Assembly (NCBI GenBank): GCA_021201735.1 | Contig: JAJQEJ010000080.1 | Coordinates: 1-35,464 of the forward strand | DNA: 35,464 bases | Source: Oscillospiraceae bacterium | GTDB taxonomy: Bacteria > Bacillota > Clostridia > Oscillospirales > Oscillospiraceae | Reading direction: 5' to 3' | Shown: positions 8,135 to 16,203 of the stretch, piece by piece | Numbering within the stretch: position 1 is the stretch's first letter | Layout of the letters: each line of letters opens with the position of its first letter | Program-made: the position numbers and the translations under genes | Notes under the pieces: generated by a model | What the model was told of the DNA's origin: nothing | The model's input: only the letters and a program-made list of their open reading frames with translations | Databases searched by the model: none

Positions 8135-9835
8135 ATGAACTCAATCTTGTTTGGTGAGTCGTCCTTTCGCCTGGACGGTTTGCCGCTTGCGTATCAGGCG
8201 ATGGCGCAGTTGTCCCATCCTGACAGCACACAAGCGGGCGGGCAGCGGCGTTTAAACGGCGGCGTGGTGAAAGCGGTGCTGCATTATTTCGGCGGCGCGG
8301 AGGCGGCGCTTGCCCTTGTGAAGGTGAGCGAAACCGCATATGCCTCCGAGATGCCCACGCCGGAAGGTATTGTGCTTGCGAGCGTGAGCGCAAACGGAAG
8401 CATGCGCGGCGCGCTTGTCACGGCAGACGGTGTGTATCAGCCACTGCCCAATGCGCACAGTAGCGCAGGGTTCGATACAACGCCATTCCTGCTCGCGTTT
8501 CTCCCCATTCTGCGGGATCGGTTTCCCGATCTGGACCACTTGATGGACCGGATCGCGCATGCGCACGCGCATGCACCGCTTGATGCGGAGCTTTTATTTG
8601 AGCTAAGTGATAGGATGGTTCTCATATTTGAAGAAAACAGGCTGGAGACCGACGACAAGGGCGGAGAAATCCAGTTTCTGCCCGAACAGGCGGTTAAGCT
8701 GGGCGGCCTGTGCTATAACAAAGTGATCTGCGGCACACCGGTTATTTTGCGGGATACCGGGGAAAGGGAACAGGTGCATGCAATGACGATAGCCAACGCA
8801 AAGGAAGAATTTCGCTTCTTCTCCGAACAGTTTCACTGGTCGCCCGAGGAAGAGGATATGATCCCGGTGTTTGAACCGGATTTTCTCATCCCGGATGAGA
8901 CGATGAAACTGGCGCGTTTCTATGTCCACTCTCAGGAGGAACGCCGCCCGATGGTGAATTTCATGTGGCGCGGCGTGACAGCATACGGCAAGTCGACCGG
9001 CGTGGAGCTTCTCGCGGCGATTCTGCACATGCCGCTGTTGCGCGTCACCTGCCACAGCAATATGGAGACGCAGGATTTTCTCAGCGATTTTGTGCCCAAC
9101 GCCGTATCGTCGGAGCCGACGCAGCGTCCCTCTGTGGAAGAGATGCTCTCCGCACCTGAGGAGGCGTATTATCAGATCACCGGCCGCCGGAAGGAAGGCG
9201 TCTCGCCCGACATGTGCCTGGACGCCTATGTCGAGCAGGTGGCCGTGCGGGAGAGCAACGTCCCCCGCTTTAAGCATGTCGTGTCAAATTATGTCAAAGC
9301 GCTCGACAAGGGCTATATCGTCGAGGTGCAGGAGATTTCCAGAATCAAAAACAGCGGCGTTCTGGTGGGCCTCAATGAATACGACCGCGCGGGGGCCATT
9401 ATCCCGCTGGTCGATGGCTCCTATACGAGACGCCATAAAAACGCACTGGTCATCTATACCGACAACGTAGGCTATAATTCCTGCCACCCCATTGACCCGT
9501 CTGTCATCCGCCGGATGGCGCTGATCATCGACAGCTATGATCTGCCGAAGGAGACGGCGCTGGAGCGGCTGGCGTTTAACACGGGCGTGCGCGACGGCGA
9601 CGTGCTGGAAAAATGCTATACCGTCTGGGACAAAATCAAGGGGTTTTGTGTCGACAAGGGGATCACGGACGGCAGCATGTCGCAGTCCGAGCTGGAGATG
9701 TGGGTGCTCGCTTCCAAAATGGACGGCTTTGCCGATCTCCGCCAGAGCTGCATTGAGTGTGTCGTCGCCAAGGCGACGAACGACAGAGAGGAGCAGGCGG
9801 AGTTGATTTCTTCGGTTGTCGACCTATATTTATAG
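8135..9835 (+). CDS. MoxR-like AAA+ ATPase with large N-terminal region
   Basis: 566 residues. Residues 1-270 are an uncharacterised N-terminal region; 275-470 form an AAA+ module of the dynein-related/MoxR type. Walker A is G280-VTAY-GKS287. The Walker B equivalent reads YIVEVQE (394-400), with Gln where the Asp of the usual DE pair belongs. A sensor-1-like Asn444 follows in VIYTDN, and Arg459-Arg460 resemble an arginine finger. Such ATPases act as chaperones that remodel or load cofactors into partner complexes together with a VWA protein, as NorQ/NorD, CbbQ/CbbO, CobS/CobT and RavA/ViaA do; here the VWA gene follows directly, its ribosome binding site overlapping this stop codon. I chose the ATG at 8135 because a GAGG lies upstream and the promoter ends at 8087; the longer open frame begins before the promoter. 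No substrate gene is recognisable. Confidence 0.85.
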   Translation: MNSILFGESSFRLDGLPLAYQAMAQLSHPDSTQAGGQRRLNGGVVKAVLHYFGGAEAALALVKVSETAYASEMPTPEGIVLASVSANGSMRGALVTADGVYQPLPNAHSSAGFDTTPFLLAFLPILRDRFPDLDHLMDRIAHAHAHAPLDAELLFELSDRMVLIFEENRLETDDKGGEIQFLPEQAVKLGGLCYNKVICGTPVILRDTGEREQVHAMTIANAKEEFRFFSEQFHWSPEEEDMIPVFEPDFLIPDETMKLARFYVHSQEERRPMVNFMWRGVTAYGKSTGVELLAAILHMPLLRVTCHSNMETQDFLSDFVPNAVSSEPTQRPSVEEMLSAPEEAYYQITGRRKEGVSPDMCLDAYVEQVAVRESNVPRFKHVVSNYVKALDKGYIVEVQEISRIKNSGVLVGLNEYDRAGAIIPLVDGSYTRRHKNALVIYTDNVGYNSCHPIDPSVIRRMALIIDSYDLPKETALERLAFNTGVRDGDVLEKCYTVWDKIKGFCVDKGITDGSMSQSELEMWVLASKMDGFADLRQSCIECVVAKATNDREEQAELISSVVDLYL

Positions 9836-9845
9836 GAGTGCGGTG

Positions 9846-12128
9846 ATGGAAAATCTATTTTTCGAGCGCGTCCGAAAGCATCAAAATGAGGGTTCTGCCG
9901 AGGTTCCCACATTTCAGGAGATCGCAGCCTCCCCCGTGTTCCACCGCTATCTGAGCAATATGATGCACGCGCTGGCGGATGAGAAGGCGATGTCGCTCAA
10001 ATTGGTCCTGCTCACCTCGCAGCCGGGCGAAAAGACCCCTGCCTCCCACATCGACGGGAACGTCATCTCCATCGATGTCAACAATATGCTAACGCGGAAT
10101 TTCGCGGCGTACCAGAATAAGATGTACGCCTTATTGGGCTACCTGTTCCATGAGATGGCGCATCTGCTCTACCCCGACTTTCACCATGAAAACGTTGCGT
10201 TTGCCGCGTTGCAGTCCGGGTGTATCCCCTATGCCGATTCTCCGCACGCGGCACAGCTCGACCCCGCCGTGCGGGAAGAACTGCTTGATGCGCTGCAAAA
10301 GGAGGAATTTACGGGTTTTTTCATAAATCTCTATTCCGATATTGCAAACGTCATCAGCGACGCGCACGACGAGGATAAGCTGTGCCGCGCACACAGCTCG
10401 TTCGTTCAGAAAAGCATTATGACACTCCGCGAGGGTCTCTTCACCAATCTGCCCGCGCTCGAAACCTTAACAGAACACACGCAGCATGCCCCGCTCACCG
10501 TGATGATCGCGCTGCTGCTGCAGTATGCGCGCTTCGGCAAGGTCTTCGTCCTCCGCGAGGAGACGGTGCGCACCTCGCCGTATATGAGCCTGCTCCGCAG
10601 GACGGAGGGTTGGGTTGACCTTGCCCGGCAGACCGATCTGCCGGAGGTCAAATTCTGCTGTATCAACGCCATTGTCGAGACCCTCTGGCCCATCCTGCGC
10701 ATTTCACTGCTCCCGCAGATGGACTTTGACCGCAAATGGGGCTTTCGCGGCGATCAGGGCGAGTTTGTCGAAAAAGGCGACAGCGGCGAGGAGGCCGACG
10801 AGGAAAATCATCAGAAGGGCAAGAGCGACAAAAAGGGCATGTCGGGCGATGATGCTGATTCCGAAAAGGGCAACGACGGCGACAGCGGCGGCGGAAATCA
10901 GGAGGCGGAGGGCGAAAACAACAGCGAAAACAGCGACGATGTCGGCGGCATAGCGTCCCGCAGCTCCGGCACAAGAAAAGGCGGCGGCGGCGGACAGGGC
11001 GGGCAGAGCGCCGAGCATACCATCTCGCCGATTCAGCAACTCGAGCTGGCGGTAGAGAGCCTCGGCGGGGAGAGCTTTTCTGCGCCCCCTGTCAATATGC
11101 TGCAGGGCGAGGACGACGCGCCAAGCATCGGAGAGAGCAAGGAAAAATTCGCCGAGCAGGAACACAAAGAGGAAAACACCGAAAAGGCAGAACAGAATAT
11201 GCGCAGTATGCTCTCCAGCATTGTGACCGATATGCGAAAGGATTCCGCCGAGCAGCAGGCGGCAGAGGAGCAGATCACCGATGTGCTCATGCAGATCAAC
11301 ACGGGCAATATGAGCTCTCCGCACTATGGCATTACTATTGATATGAAGAAAAGCCCCGTCAGGGCGCTCGACCGCGGCCTCTATGAGCGGGTGGCGAAGG
11401 CAAACCGCTCCTTGATCAACAGAATCGTGCAGGAAGTGGATAAAATCATCCGCGAAGAGGGCGTGACCATCCAGAAGCACCGCTACGTGGGCCGGGATAT
11501 CGACGCAAAAAGCGCCTATAAAGTGGACCAGCGCTATTTCACCCAGAAAAAAGACCCGGAAAAGCTGCTGGATATGGCCGTCACCATTCTGGTCGATAAC
11601 AGCGACTCTATGAACGGGAAGCGGCTGGCCAAATCAAAAGAGGCTACCGTGGTGCTGGCGGAGGTGCTGGAACGCTTGGATATCCCCACCTTTATCGCGG
11701 GGCATGCCAGCCAAAAGGCGCTGAGCTTTACCATTTATAAGCTCTTTGACGACGCCAGAAACGCAAAATACGCCATCTCCCGCATGGCGGCGCGGGGCGA
11801 CAACCGGGACGGTCTGGCGCTGGTAATCGCAGGCAGCTACCTGCTGCAGCGCCCGGAGCGCAATAAACTGCTCATCATCATTTCCGACGGACAGCCTAAC
11901 TCCGCCGGTTACGGCGGGGATCTCGCGAAACAGGATATCCGGTCCGTCGTCAGTACGCACCGGCGGCAGGGCATTAAGACACTTGCGGTCGCAATCGGCG
12001 ATGATAAACCCCAGATCAAACAGATCTACGGTGACGCCTATATTAACATATCCGACGTGAATCATCTGCCGGAGGCGTTGGCCAAGATGATCGAAAAGGA
12101 GATCATCTATCATATTGCCGCCGAATAA
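9846..12128 (+). CDS. VWA-domain protein with N-terminal HExxH (zincin-like) motif
   Basis: 760 residues in three blocks. The N-terminal part contains LFHEMAHLLYPD: His102-Glu103-x-x-His106, a zinc-metallopeptidase-like signature, followed by a helix NVISDAHDED (168-177) that could supply a further ligand. A long charged, low-complexity linker (about 305-395, rich in Glu, Asp, Lys, Gly and Ser) and another helical charged region follow. The C-terminal VWA domain has a complete MIDAS: D584-N-S586-D-S588 and ISD681G. VWA proteins paired with MoxR ATPases act as substrate adaptors; HExxH-bearing versions are known in the CobT/DUF2201-like group. The start is the ATG at 9846 with TAGGAG overlapping the upstream stop, implying translational coupling. 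Whether the HExxH site is catalytic or only structural is unknown. Confidence 0.87.
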   Translation: MENLFFERVRKHQNEGSAEVPTFQEIAASPVFHRYLSNMMHALADEKAMSLKLVLLTSQPGEKTPASHIDGNVISIDVNNMLTRNFAAYQNKMYALLGYLFHEMAHLLYPDFHHENVAFAALQSGCIPYADSPHAAQLDPAVREELLDALQKEEFTGFFINLYSDIANVISDAHDEDKLCRAHSSFVQKSIMTLREGLFTNLPALETLTEHTQHAPLTVMIALLLQYARFGKVFVLREETVRTSPYMSLLRRTEGWVDLARQTDLPEVKFCCINAIVETLWPILRISLLPQMDFDRKWGFRGDQGEFVEKGDSGEEADEENHQKGKSDKKGMSGDDADSEKGNDGDSGGGNQEAEGENNSENSDDVGGIASRSSGTRKGGGGGQGGQSAEHTISPIQQLELAVESLGGESFSAPPVNMLQGEDDAPSIGESKEKFAEQEHKEENTEKAEQNMRSMLSSIVTDMRKDSAEQQAAEEQITDVLMQINTGNMSSPHYGITIDMKKSPVRALDRGLYERVAKANRSLINRIVQEVDKIIREEGVTIQKHRYVGRDIDAKSAYKVDQRYFTQKKDPEKLLDMAVTILVDNSDSMNGKRLAKSKEATVVLAEVLERLDIPTFIAGHASQKALSFTIYKLFDDARNAKYAISRMAARGDNRDGLALVIAGSYLLQRPERNKLLIIISDGQPNSAGYGGDLAKQDIRSVVSTHRRQGIKTLAVAIGDDKPQIKQIYGDAYINISDVNHLPEALAKMIEKEIIYHIAAE

Positions 12129-12144
12129 CACGCCAACTGCATCA

Positions 12145-12185
12145 AAAGCAAGCCAACTGTGTTTGCGTTTGGCTTGCTTTTTGCT
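12145..12185 (+). terminator. Terminator of the AAA+/VWA operon
   Basis: Perfect 12-bp arms (12145-12156 and 12169-12180) are followed by a T run, 17 nt after the VWA stop codon. Confidence 0.85.
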
Positions 12186-12186
12186 C

Positions 12187-12215
12187 TTGACAACCCACGG
12201 AAATATAACTATAAT
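12187..12215 (+). promoter_or_regulatory. Consensus promoter of tRNA-Pro
   Basis: TTGACA (12187-12192), 17-bp spacer and TATAAT (12210-12215) match the sigma-A consensus fully. Transcription would start about 10 nt before the tRNA, as usual for a strong stable-RNA promoter. Confidence 0.9.
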
Positions 12216-12232
12216 AACCTAGCAGCTACGAT

Positions 12233-12309
12233 CGGGGTGTGGCGAAGTTTGGTATCGCGCTTGGTTCGGGACCAAGAGGCCTCGGGTTCGAATCCCGACA
12301 CTCCGACCA
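12233..12309 (+). tRNA. tRNA-Pro (anticodon CGG)
   Basis: The 77-nt sequence folds into a cloverleaf. The acceptor stem pairs CGGGGTG with CACTCCG, the D stem pairs GCGA with TCGC, and the anticodon arm pairs CTTGG with CCAAG around the loop TTCGGGA, giving anticodon CGG for codon CCG. The T arm is TCGGG-TTCGAAT-CCCGA. The discriminator A and CCA end are encoded. The gene stands alone behind a consensus promoter, and an AT-richer accessory segment follows it, so the tRNA may have served as an integration site. Confidence 0.95.
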
Positions 12310-12503
12310 ACTTGAAATGACCTTTGGGTTTTGAACAGTTCAAATTGGACTGAGTAAAATCGAAGGCCATTTTTTATGCCCGGAAGCCTTGATATAGAAG
12401 GCTTTCAGTCCTTATCATGTAAACCGGATGTCCAATTTGCTCGTACTTTATAATTGCACGGTTATACCACAAACAAAGTGAGCAAAGATGTTTATGCAGG
12501 TTG

Positions 12504-12517
12504 GCAGACCGGTCTGC
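12504..12517. promoter_or_regulatory. GCAGACCGGTCTGC palindrome, TetR-type operator candidate
   Basis: A perfect 14-bp palindrome, extended to TT-N-...-N-AA outside with one mismatch, lies 33 bp before the -10 of the PhzF-like gene. The AGACCGGTCT core is a common TetR-family operator form. No TetR gene is in the window. Confidence 0.5.
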
Positions 12518-12547
12518 AAAAGCACATCGATTTGGTGTGGACTGCTG

Positions 12548-12556
12548 TGATATAAT
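12548..12556 (+). promoter_or_regulatory. Extended -10 promoter of the PhzF-like gene
   Basis: TGATATAAT matches the extended -10 form (TG-N-TATAAT). No good -35 is present. The start codon lies 42 nt downstream. Confidence 0.7.
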
Positions 12557-12598
12557 CAGGTATAAGGATAGTAGGCTAAAAAGTAACGAGGTGTGAAA

Positions 12599-13375
12599 AT
12601 GAGATATTTTATTGTTGATGCATTTGCAGACCATGTGTTTCAAGGGAACCAAGCGGGCATCTGTTTGGTCGAACAACCAATGGAGGAAATGGTGATGCAA
12701 AATATCGCTGCCGAAAATAATCTGGCGGAAACAGCTTTTATATCGCGCAATGGCAAGGATTTTAATTTGCGCTGGTTTACCCCTGAAGTGGAGATGGACT
12801 TATGCGGCCACGCCACGCTTGCCAGCGCATATGTCCTTTCTACTTTTGTGGATACATCGCTGGAAGCGATGAAGTTTCATACGTTGAGCGGCGTATTGAC
12901 CGTGACCAAGCGTGGCGAACTGTTTGAAATGGATTTCCCGGCGCGGAAACCTATAGAGACAACAGTTGACATTCGAATGATGGAAGCGTTAAACGCACCT
13001 GTCCTTGAAGCACATCGCTCCAGAGATATGTTGTTGCTGGTAGAAAGCGAGGACTGCATCCGATCATTACAGCCAAACCTTGCGCTACTGAGCCAAATCC
13101 CGGATTGCTTTGCCGTAATCGTTACGGCAAAAGGAGACGAGGTGGATTTTGTGTCTCGTTTTTTTGCGCCGAACGCGGGCATACCGGAAGACCCGGTTAC
13201 AGGCTCCTCACACTCTACATTGATTCCTTTTTGGGCTGAACGGCTACAAAAGAGCGGAATGGTTGCAAAGCAACTATCAAAACGTGGTGGAACGCTGTAC
13301 TGTGAAGATTGCGGTGAGCGCGTAAAAATCTCTGGTCATGCGGTGTCCTATTTATCAGGGGAAATTCATATTTAG
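12599..13375 (+). CDS. PhzF family isomerase-like protein
   Basis: 258 residues across the whole PhzF/diaminopimelate-epimerase-like fold. The N-terminal MRYFIVDAFADHVFQGNQAGICLV is typical of the family. The catalytic-type Glu44 is in NNLAETAFI, and the second half carries the conserved EDPVTGSSHSTLIPFW motif. PhzF enzymes isomerise trans-2,3-dihydro-3-hydroxyanthranilate in phenazine synthesis, but most relatives outside phenazine clusters have unknown substrates, and no phenazine genes are here. GAGGTG lies 5 nt before the ATG at 12599; the in-frame GTG at 12593 overlaps it. It is the first gene of the AT-richer segment after tRNA-Pro and may be controlled through the palindrome at 12504. 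Confidence 0.92.
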   Translation: MRYFIVDAFADHVFQGNQAGICLVEQPMEEMVMQNIAAENNLAETAFISRNGKDFNLRWFTPEVEMDLCGHATLASAYVLSTFVDTSLEAMKFHTLSGVLTVTKRGELFEMDFPARKPIETTVDIRMMEALNAPVLEAHRSRDMLLLVESEDCIRSLQPNLALLSQIPDCFAVIVTAKGDEVDFVSRFFAPNAGIPEDPVTGSSHSTLIPFWAERLQKSGMVAKQLSKRGGTLYCEDCGERVKISGHAVSYLSGEIHI

Positions 13376-13497
13376 TTGACTTTCGCAGCAAACGGCTGAT
13401 TAACCGGTCGTTTAATAAGATGTACAAAATAACCAATTGCGCCAGTTGAAGGGCACTGAAACGTTTTTGTTTTGGTACCTTTTTACATCAAATAAGG

Positions 13498-13770
13498 ATG
13501 GGGGCCGTTGCGTTCAGCGTGAATGATATACCGGTCCAAGGATGGCCTCACTACAATCTTGATGTCATCATTTCTGTAGGGGATCGTGTAACGTCCATTC
13601 GTAATACACCCTTCCGTATTTGGGCAGCAGAACGGCTACGTGAATATATTGTCAAAGGCTTCACCATGAGTAATGACCTTTTAAAGAAGTCCGGTGGCAG
13701 GGATGATTGAAATGCGCTTTTAGGGCACATCCGCAATATTCGCTCCAGTGAAAAGATATTCTACAGATAA
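13498..13770 (+). pseudogene. RhuM-family (virulence protein) gene remnant
   Basis: The frame from 13498 contains HYNLDVIISVGDRVTSIRN and FRIWAAERLREYIVKGF, the hallmark core of RhuM-family proteins. A TGA stops it at 13708, but the same frame continues with a stretch ending IRNIRSSEKIFYR, the next conserved block of the family, before a further stop at 13768. The N-terminal third and everything after FYR are missing, and no ribosome binding site precedes the ATG. Intact RhuM proteins are over 300 residues. This is therefore a decayed fragment with an internal stop and both ends lost. RhuM genes are common cargo of islands, supporting an accessory origin for this segment. Confidence 0.8.
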
Positions 13771-13895
13771 TTTGCTTGACCTTAAATGATTTTCAGCAAA
13801 TCCGCCAAAATAATTATGGTGGCGAAACTGCACTTTTTTTGTTATAATTTAGTATGAAATCAGAAAAAATTATATATTTATGGAGGTTACGGGGA
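13771..13895. other. AT-rich intergenic stretch with a -10 element
   Basis: It holds a TATAAT (13843-13848), the likely -10 for the small membrane protein gene. No clear -35 is seen. No gene is evident. Confidence 0.4.
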
Positions 13896-14087
13896 ATGAT
13901 TCTGCTTTATCTGTGGTATATCATAACGATTGTACAGGAATTCTTTTCTTATGGAACAGCGTATCGATTAACAAAAAGCAACGGCGACAACGGTGTATCG
14001 CTTTTTGGGTGGATACTTGTCTTGTCTTTCGCATCAATGGTTCCAGGTTTAGGCATTTATTTGTGGTATAAATACAAAGAAGCATAA
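13896..14087 (+). CDS. Small two-TM membrane protein, hypothetical
   Basis: 63 residues starting MILLYLWYIITIVQEFF. Two hydrophobic segments (about residues 2-14 and 38-57) flank a short polar loop TKSNGDNGVS, so a hairpin membrane protein is likely, ending in the positively charged YKYKEA. I do not recognise a family. GGAGG lies 9 nt before the ATG at 13896. The in-frame ATG at 13854 lies only 5 nt after a TATAAT and would be at or before the transcript start, so it was rejected. The neighbours are the RhuM remnant and a zinc-ribbon gene; nothing points to a function. Confidence 0.6.
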   Translation: MILLYLWYIITIVQEFFSYGTAYRLTKSNGDNGVSLFGWILVLSFASMVPGLGIYLWYKYKEA

Positions 14088-14124
14088 AACAGTCTCCACC
14101 AATGGAAGCCCAAAATAGGAAACT

Positions 14125-14171
14125 GTTGTTAAGCCCCCCTGCACCGACTCGGTGCAGGGGGGCTTAACAAC
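14125..14171. terminator. Perfect 23-bp inverted repeat
   Basis: Arms 14125-14147 and 14149-14171 are exact reverse complements with a single central base. There is no T-tract. A competing hairpin upstream (AACAGTCTCC about 14096-14105 with GGAAACTGTT 14118-14127) overlaps its left edge. It could block transcription between the small membrane protein and the zinc-ribbon gene. Confidence 0.6.
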
Positions 14172-14198
14172 AATGGCCCTTAGCGCCCAAGAATTATT

Positions 14199-14228
14199 TT
14201 GACAACATATCCCGTTTTATAGTATACT
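14199..14228 (+). promoter_or_regulatory. Promoter of the zinc-ribbon gene
   Basis: TTGACA (14199-14204), 18-bp spacer, TATACT (14223-14228), 31 nt before the start codon. Confidence 0.8.
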
Positions 14229-14259
14229 AAATGTATCTTTTTTTGATGAGGGGATATCA

Positions 14260-14793
14260 ATGGAAAATCAAATGGAGCAAGAGACCAATGCCGTACAGGC
14301 GCCCAGTCTTTACAATTTGAACTGTCCAAATTGTGGTTCAAATGACTTCAGCATCATCGGCTCAAAGGGCGCGAAGGGGAAATCTGTGGGTGTGAGCATG
14401 GCGTTCGGTTCCGTAGGCGCGCTGGTCACAAATGCGATCACGAAAGACAGTACATCGATTGAGCCATTATCCTGCAAGTGTAAATCCTGCAAGAAAAAAT
14501 TTGACTCGCTTCCTATGGTGGCGCCGCCCGAGGAAATTTTGTCGGCTCCCTGCAAAATCACGTTTACACGCAAATCCGCATTCACTGGGATGGCCGTATC
14601 CCAAATGGTTTGGTTAAACGGCATTAAAGTCGGCTCTGTTGGCAATGGCAAAACCATAGAATTTCAGACCATAAACAAGCATAACACACTGTTTGTGACC
14701 GACCAGTTTGGCGTGGCCCTTCCGGGTGATTACAAATTTGAAGCGTGTCCCGGTGGAACTGTCACCGTGGATTTCAAGAGGAAGTTTGGTTAA
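14260..14793 (+). CDS. Zinc-ribbon domain protein, hypothetical
   Basis: 177 residues. A zinc ribbon is formed by C22-P-N-C25 and, after a glycine-rich insertion (KGAKGKSVGVSMAFGSVGALV), by the Cys cluster C72-K-C74-K-S-C77. The C-terminal half (about 95-175) is strand-rich and resembles the small all-beta domain often attached to bacterial zinc ribbons, where it is usually of unknown function. GAGGGG lies 7 nt upstream of the ATG and a good promoter precedes it. The gene stands alone between two strong hairpins. The family type is clear; the role is not. Confidence 0.8.
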   Translation: MENQMEQETNAVQAPSLYNLNCPNCGSNDFSIIGSKGAKGKSVGVSMAFGSVGALVTNAITKDSTSIEPLSCKCKSCKKKFDSLPMVAPPEEILSAPCKITFTRKSAFTGMAVSQMVWLNGIKVGSVGNGKTIEFQTINKHNTLFVTDQFGVALPGDYKFEACPGGTVTVDFKRKFG

Positions 14794-14809
14794 ATAATCA
14801 GGAAACATC

Positions 14810-14850
14810 CAAGAGACTGTTGAGATGAGTGGAATCTCAACAGTCTCTTG
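14810..14850. terminator. Bidirectional terminator, 17-bp perfect arms
   Basis: Arms 14810-14826 and 14834-14850 are exact complements with a 7-nt loop. The right arm overlaps the last codons of the minus-strand ABC ATPase gene, so the structure serves both convergent transcripts. Confidence 0.75.
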
Positions 14851-15430
14851 TTACATGCAGTGGCGGGCCGTCCAGATAGATGATATGGTCCGCCTGCGCC
14901 GCGACGGCAGGCTCGTGGCAGGAGAGAATCACGGGGATACCACGCGCGCGGATACGGGTCAGAATGCGCTCCGCGCAGGCCAAATCCACTCCGGCAAAGG
15001 GTTCGTCCAGCAAAAACAGCGCGCCCCCGCACGCCAGCGCCCGCGCGAGTGCCAGCCGCCTTGCCATGCCCCCGGAGAGGGCGGCGGGATACAGCGCATC
15101 TTCCCCGCGCAGCTCTGTAAGCGCCAGATACCGCGCCACAAGCGGCTGCGCGTCCCGCCCCTTTTCTCCGGACACATCGGTGATATGCTGCGCCACCGTG
15201 CGCCACGGGAAGAGCCGATCCTCCTGAAAGAGCAACGTGGGCGGCTGCGGCACCTCCACCGTCCCCGCCTCCGGGCGCTGCAACCCGGCCATGACCCGCA
15301 ATAGCGTCGTCTTCCCCGCACCGGACGGGCCCACGAGGGCGATGATGCCCGTGTCCGGAAAGCGCAGGGAAAACCGGCGGAGCACCTCCTTCTCCCCAAA
15401 AGAGACGGTTACCTCATGCACCGCAATCAC
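14837..15430 (-). CDS. ABC transporter ATP-binding protein (NitT/TauT type)
   Basis: 197 residues, compact for the family. All ABC motifs are present: Walker [11 protein letters not shown]-loop in [11 protein letters not shown], signature [15 protein letters not shown], Walker [13 protein letters not shown] and the switch His in LSCHEP. It hydrolyses ATP to drive import through the adjacent permease. The start is the GTG at 15430, which overlaps the permease stop as GTGA with a G-rich ribosome binding site upstream; the longer open frame lies inside the permease gene. The C-terminal extension seen in larger family members is absent. It is the last gene of a binding protein-permease-ATPase operon and ends inside a terminator hairpin. 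Confidence 0.93.
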   Translation of the reverse strand: MIAVHEVTVSFGEKEVLRRFSLRFPDTGIIALVGPSGAGKTTLLRVMAGLQRPEAGTVEVPQPPTLLFQEDRLFPWRTVAQHITDVSGEKGRDAQPLVARYLALTELRGEDALYPAALSGGMARRLALARALACGGALFLLDEPFAGVDLACAERILTRIRARGIPVILSCHEPAVAAQADHIIYLDGPPLHVTRDC

Positions 15431-16203
15431 GTTTGTACCACCCCCGTCCACACCCGAAAGAGTCTTTTCAGCAGATGCCCCACAGCAAAGCTCAGGACGA
15501 TGATCATCGCCGTCCATGCAAAGAGCTCCGGTGTCTGCAGGGTAATTTTCGCGTTATAAAGCGCGGTACCAATTGCACGCCCCGGCTTGCACAGCACTTC
15601 CGCCGCCACCCCCGCCTTCCACGCAAGCCCCACGCCCGTGTTGCAGGCACTCATAAAATACGGCAGCACCGACGGGATGGTGACAAGGCGTGCCGTCTTC
15701 CCGCGCGAAAAGCGGTAGGCGACCGCGCACTCCAGCAGGAGGGGGTCGGTCTGGGCAACTCCCTGCGTGACATTGCCCCACACCACCGGCATCACCATTA
15801 AAATGGCCGCGATGGTCGGTACCCAGCCGGTCGGCGACCAGAGCAGCAGCAGGATAATAAACGACGCCACCGGCGTCGCGCGTATGACCTCCATTACGGG
15901 GCTGACGATGCGGTACACCCAGACAGAATACGCCGACGGCACCGCCAGCGCAACGCCGCATAAAACGCCCAGCAGGAACCCGCCAAAGATATGCGCAAGG
16001 CTACTGAGTGTGGTCAGCCAGAACGCCGCGGTGCCCGCGAGGCGCAGCCATGCAACGCCCACCGTCACAGGCCCTGGCAGAAGCAGGTCGTGCCCGATAC
16101 AATGCGCCGCAAGCTGCCATACCCCCAGCCAGATGACCAGGGGTATGACAATCCGCAGCGCAGGGTGATCCCGCTTATTTTTTAATGTAGTAGAAGGCAT
16201 CAT
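15427..16203 (-). CDS. ABC transporter permease (NitT/TauT, BPD_transp_1)
   Basis: 258 residues with about six hydrophobic segments. The EAA-loop region appears as [25 protein letters not shown], typical of nitrate/sulfonate/taurine-type permeases. The ATG at 16203 has GGAGG 11 nt upstream inside the end of the binding-protein gene; an upstream TTG at 16221 or the ATG at 16200 are alternatives. It overlaps the binding-protein gene by about 29 bp and the ATPase gene by 4 bp, so the three are translationally coupled. The substrate is unknown. Confidence 0.92.
   Translation of the reverse strand: MMPSTTLKNKRDHPALRIVIPLVIWLGVWQLAAHCIGHDLLLPGPVTVGVAWLRLAGTAAFWLTTLSSLAHIFGGFLLGVLCGVALAVPSAYSVWVYRIVSPVMEVIRATPVASFIILLLLWSPTGWVPTIAAILMVMPVVWGNVTQGVAQTDPLLLECAVAYRFSRGKTARLVTIPSVLPYFMSACNTGVGLAWKAGVAAEVLCKPGRAIGTALYNAKITLQTPELFAWTAMIIVLSFAVGHLLKRLFRVWTGVVQT

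Larger units (their letters stand above)
12310..12598. other. Intergenic region after tRNA-Pro
   Basis: Near the tRNA, AATGACCTT (12315-12323) and AAGGCCATT (12363-12371) can pair with one mismatch before a run of T, a plausible long-loop terminator. The remainder holds a perfect palindrome (12504-12517) and the extended -10 promoter of the PhzF-like gene. No convincing gene is present. Confidence 0.5.

Noticed and set aside
12374-12700. 108-codon minus-strand frame between tRNA-Pro and the PhzF-like gene
   Set aside because: It overlaps the PhzF promoter and coding start, has no ribosome binding site and no recognisable protein features.
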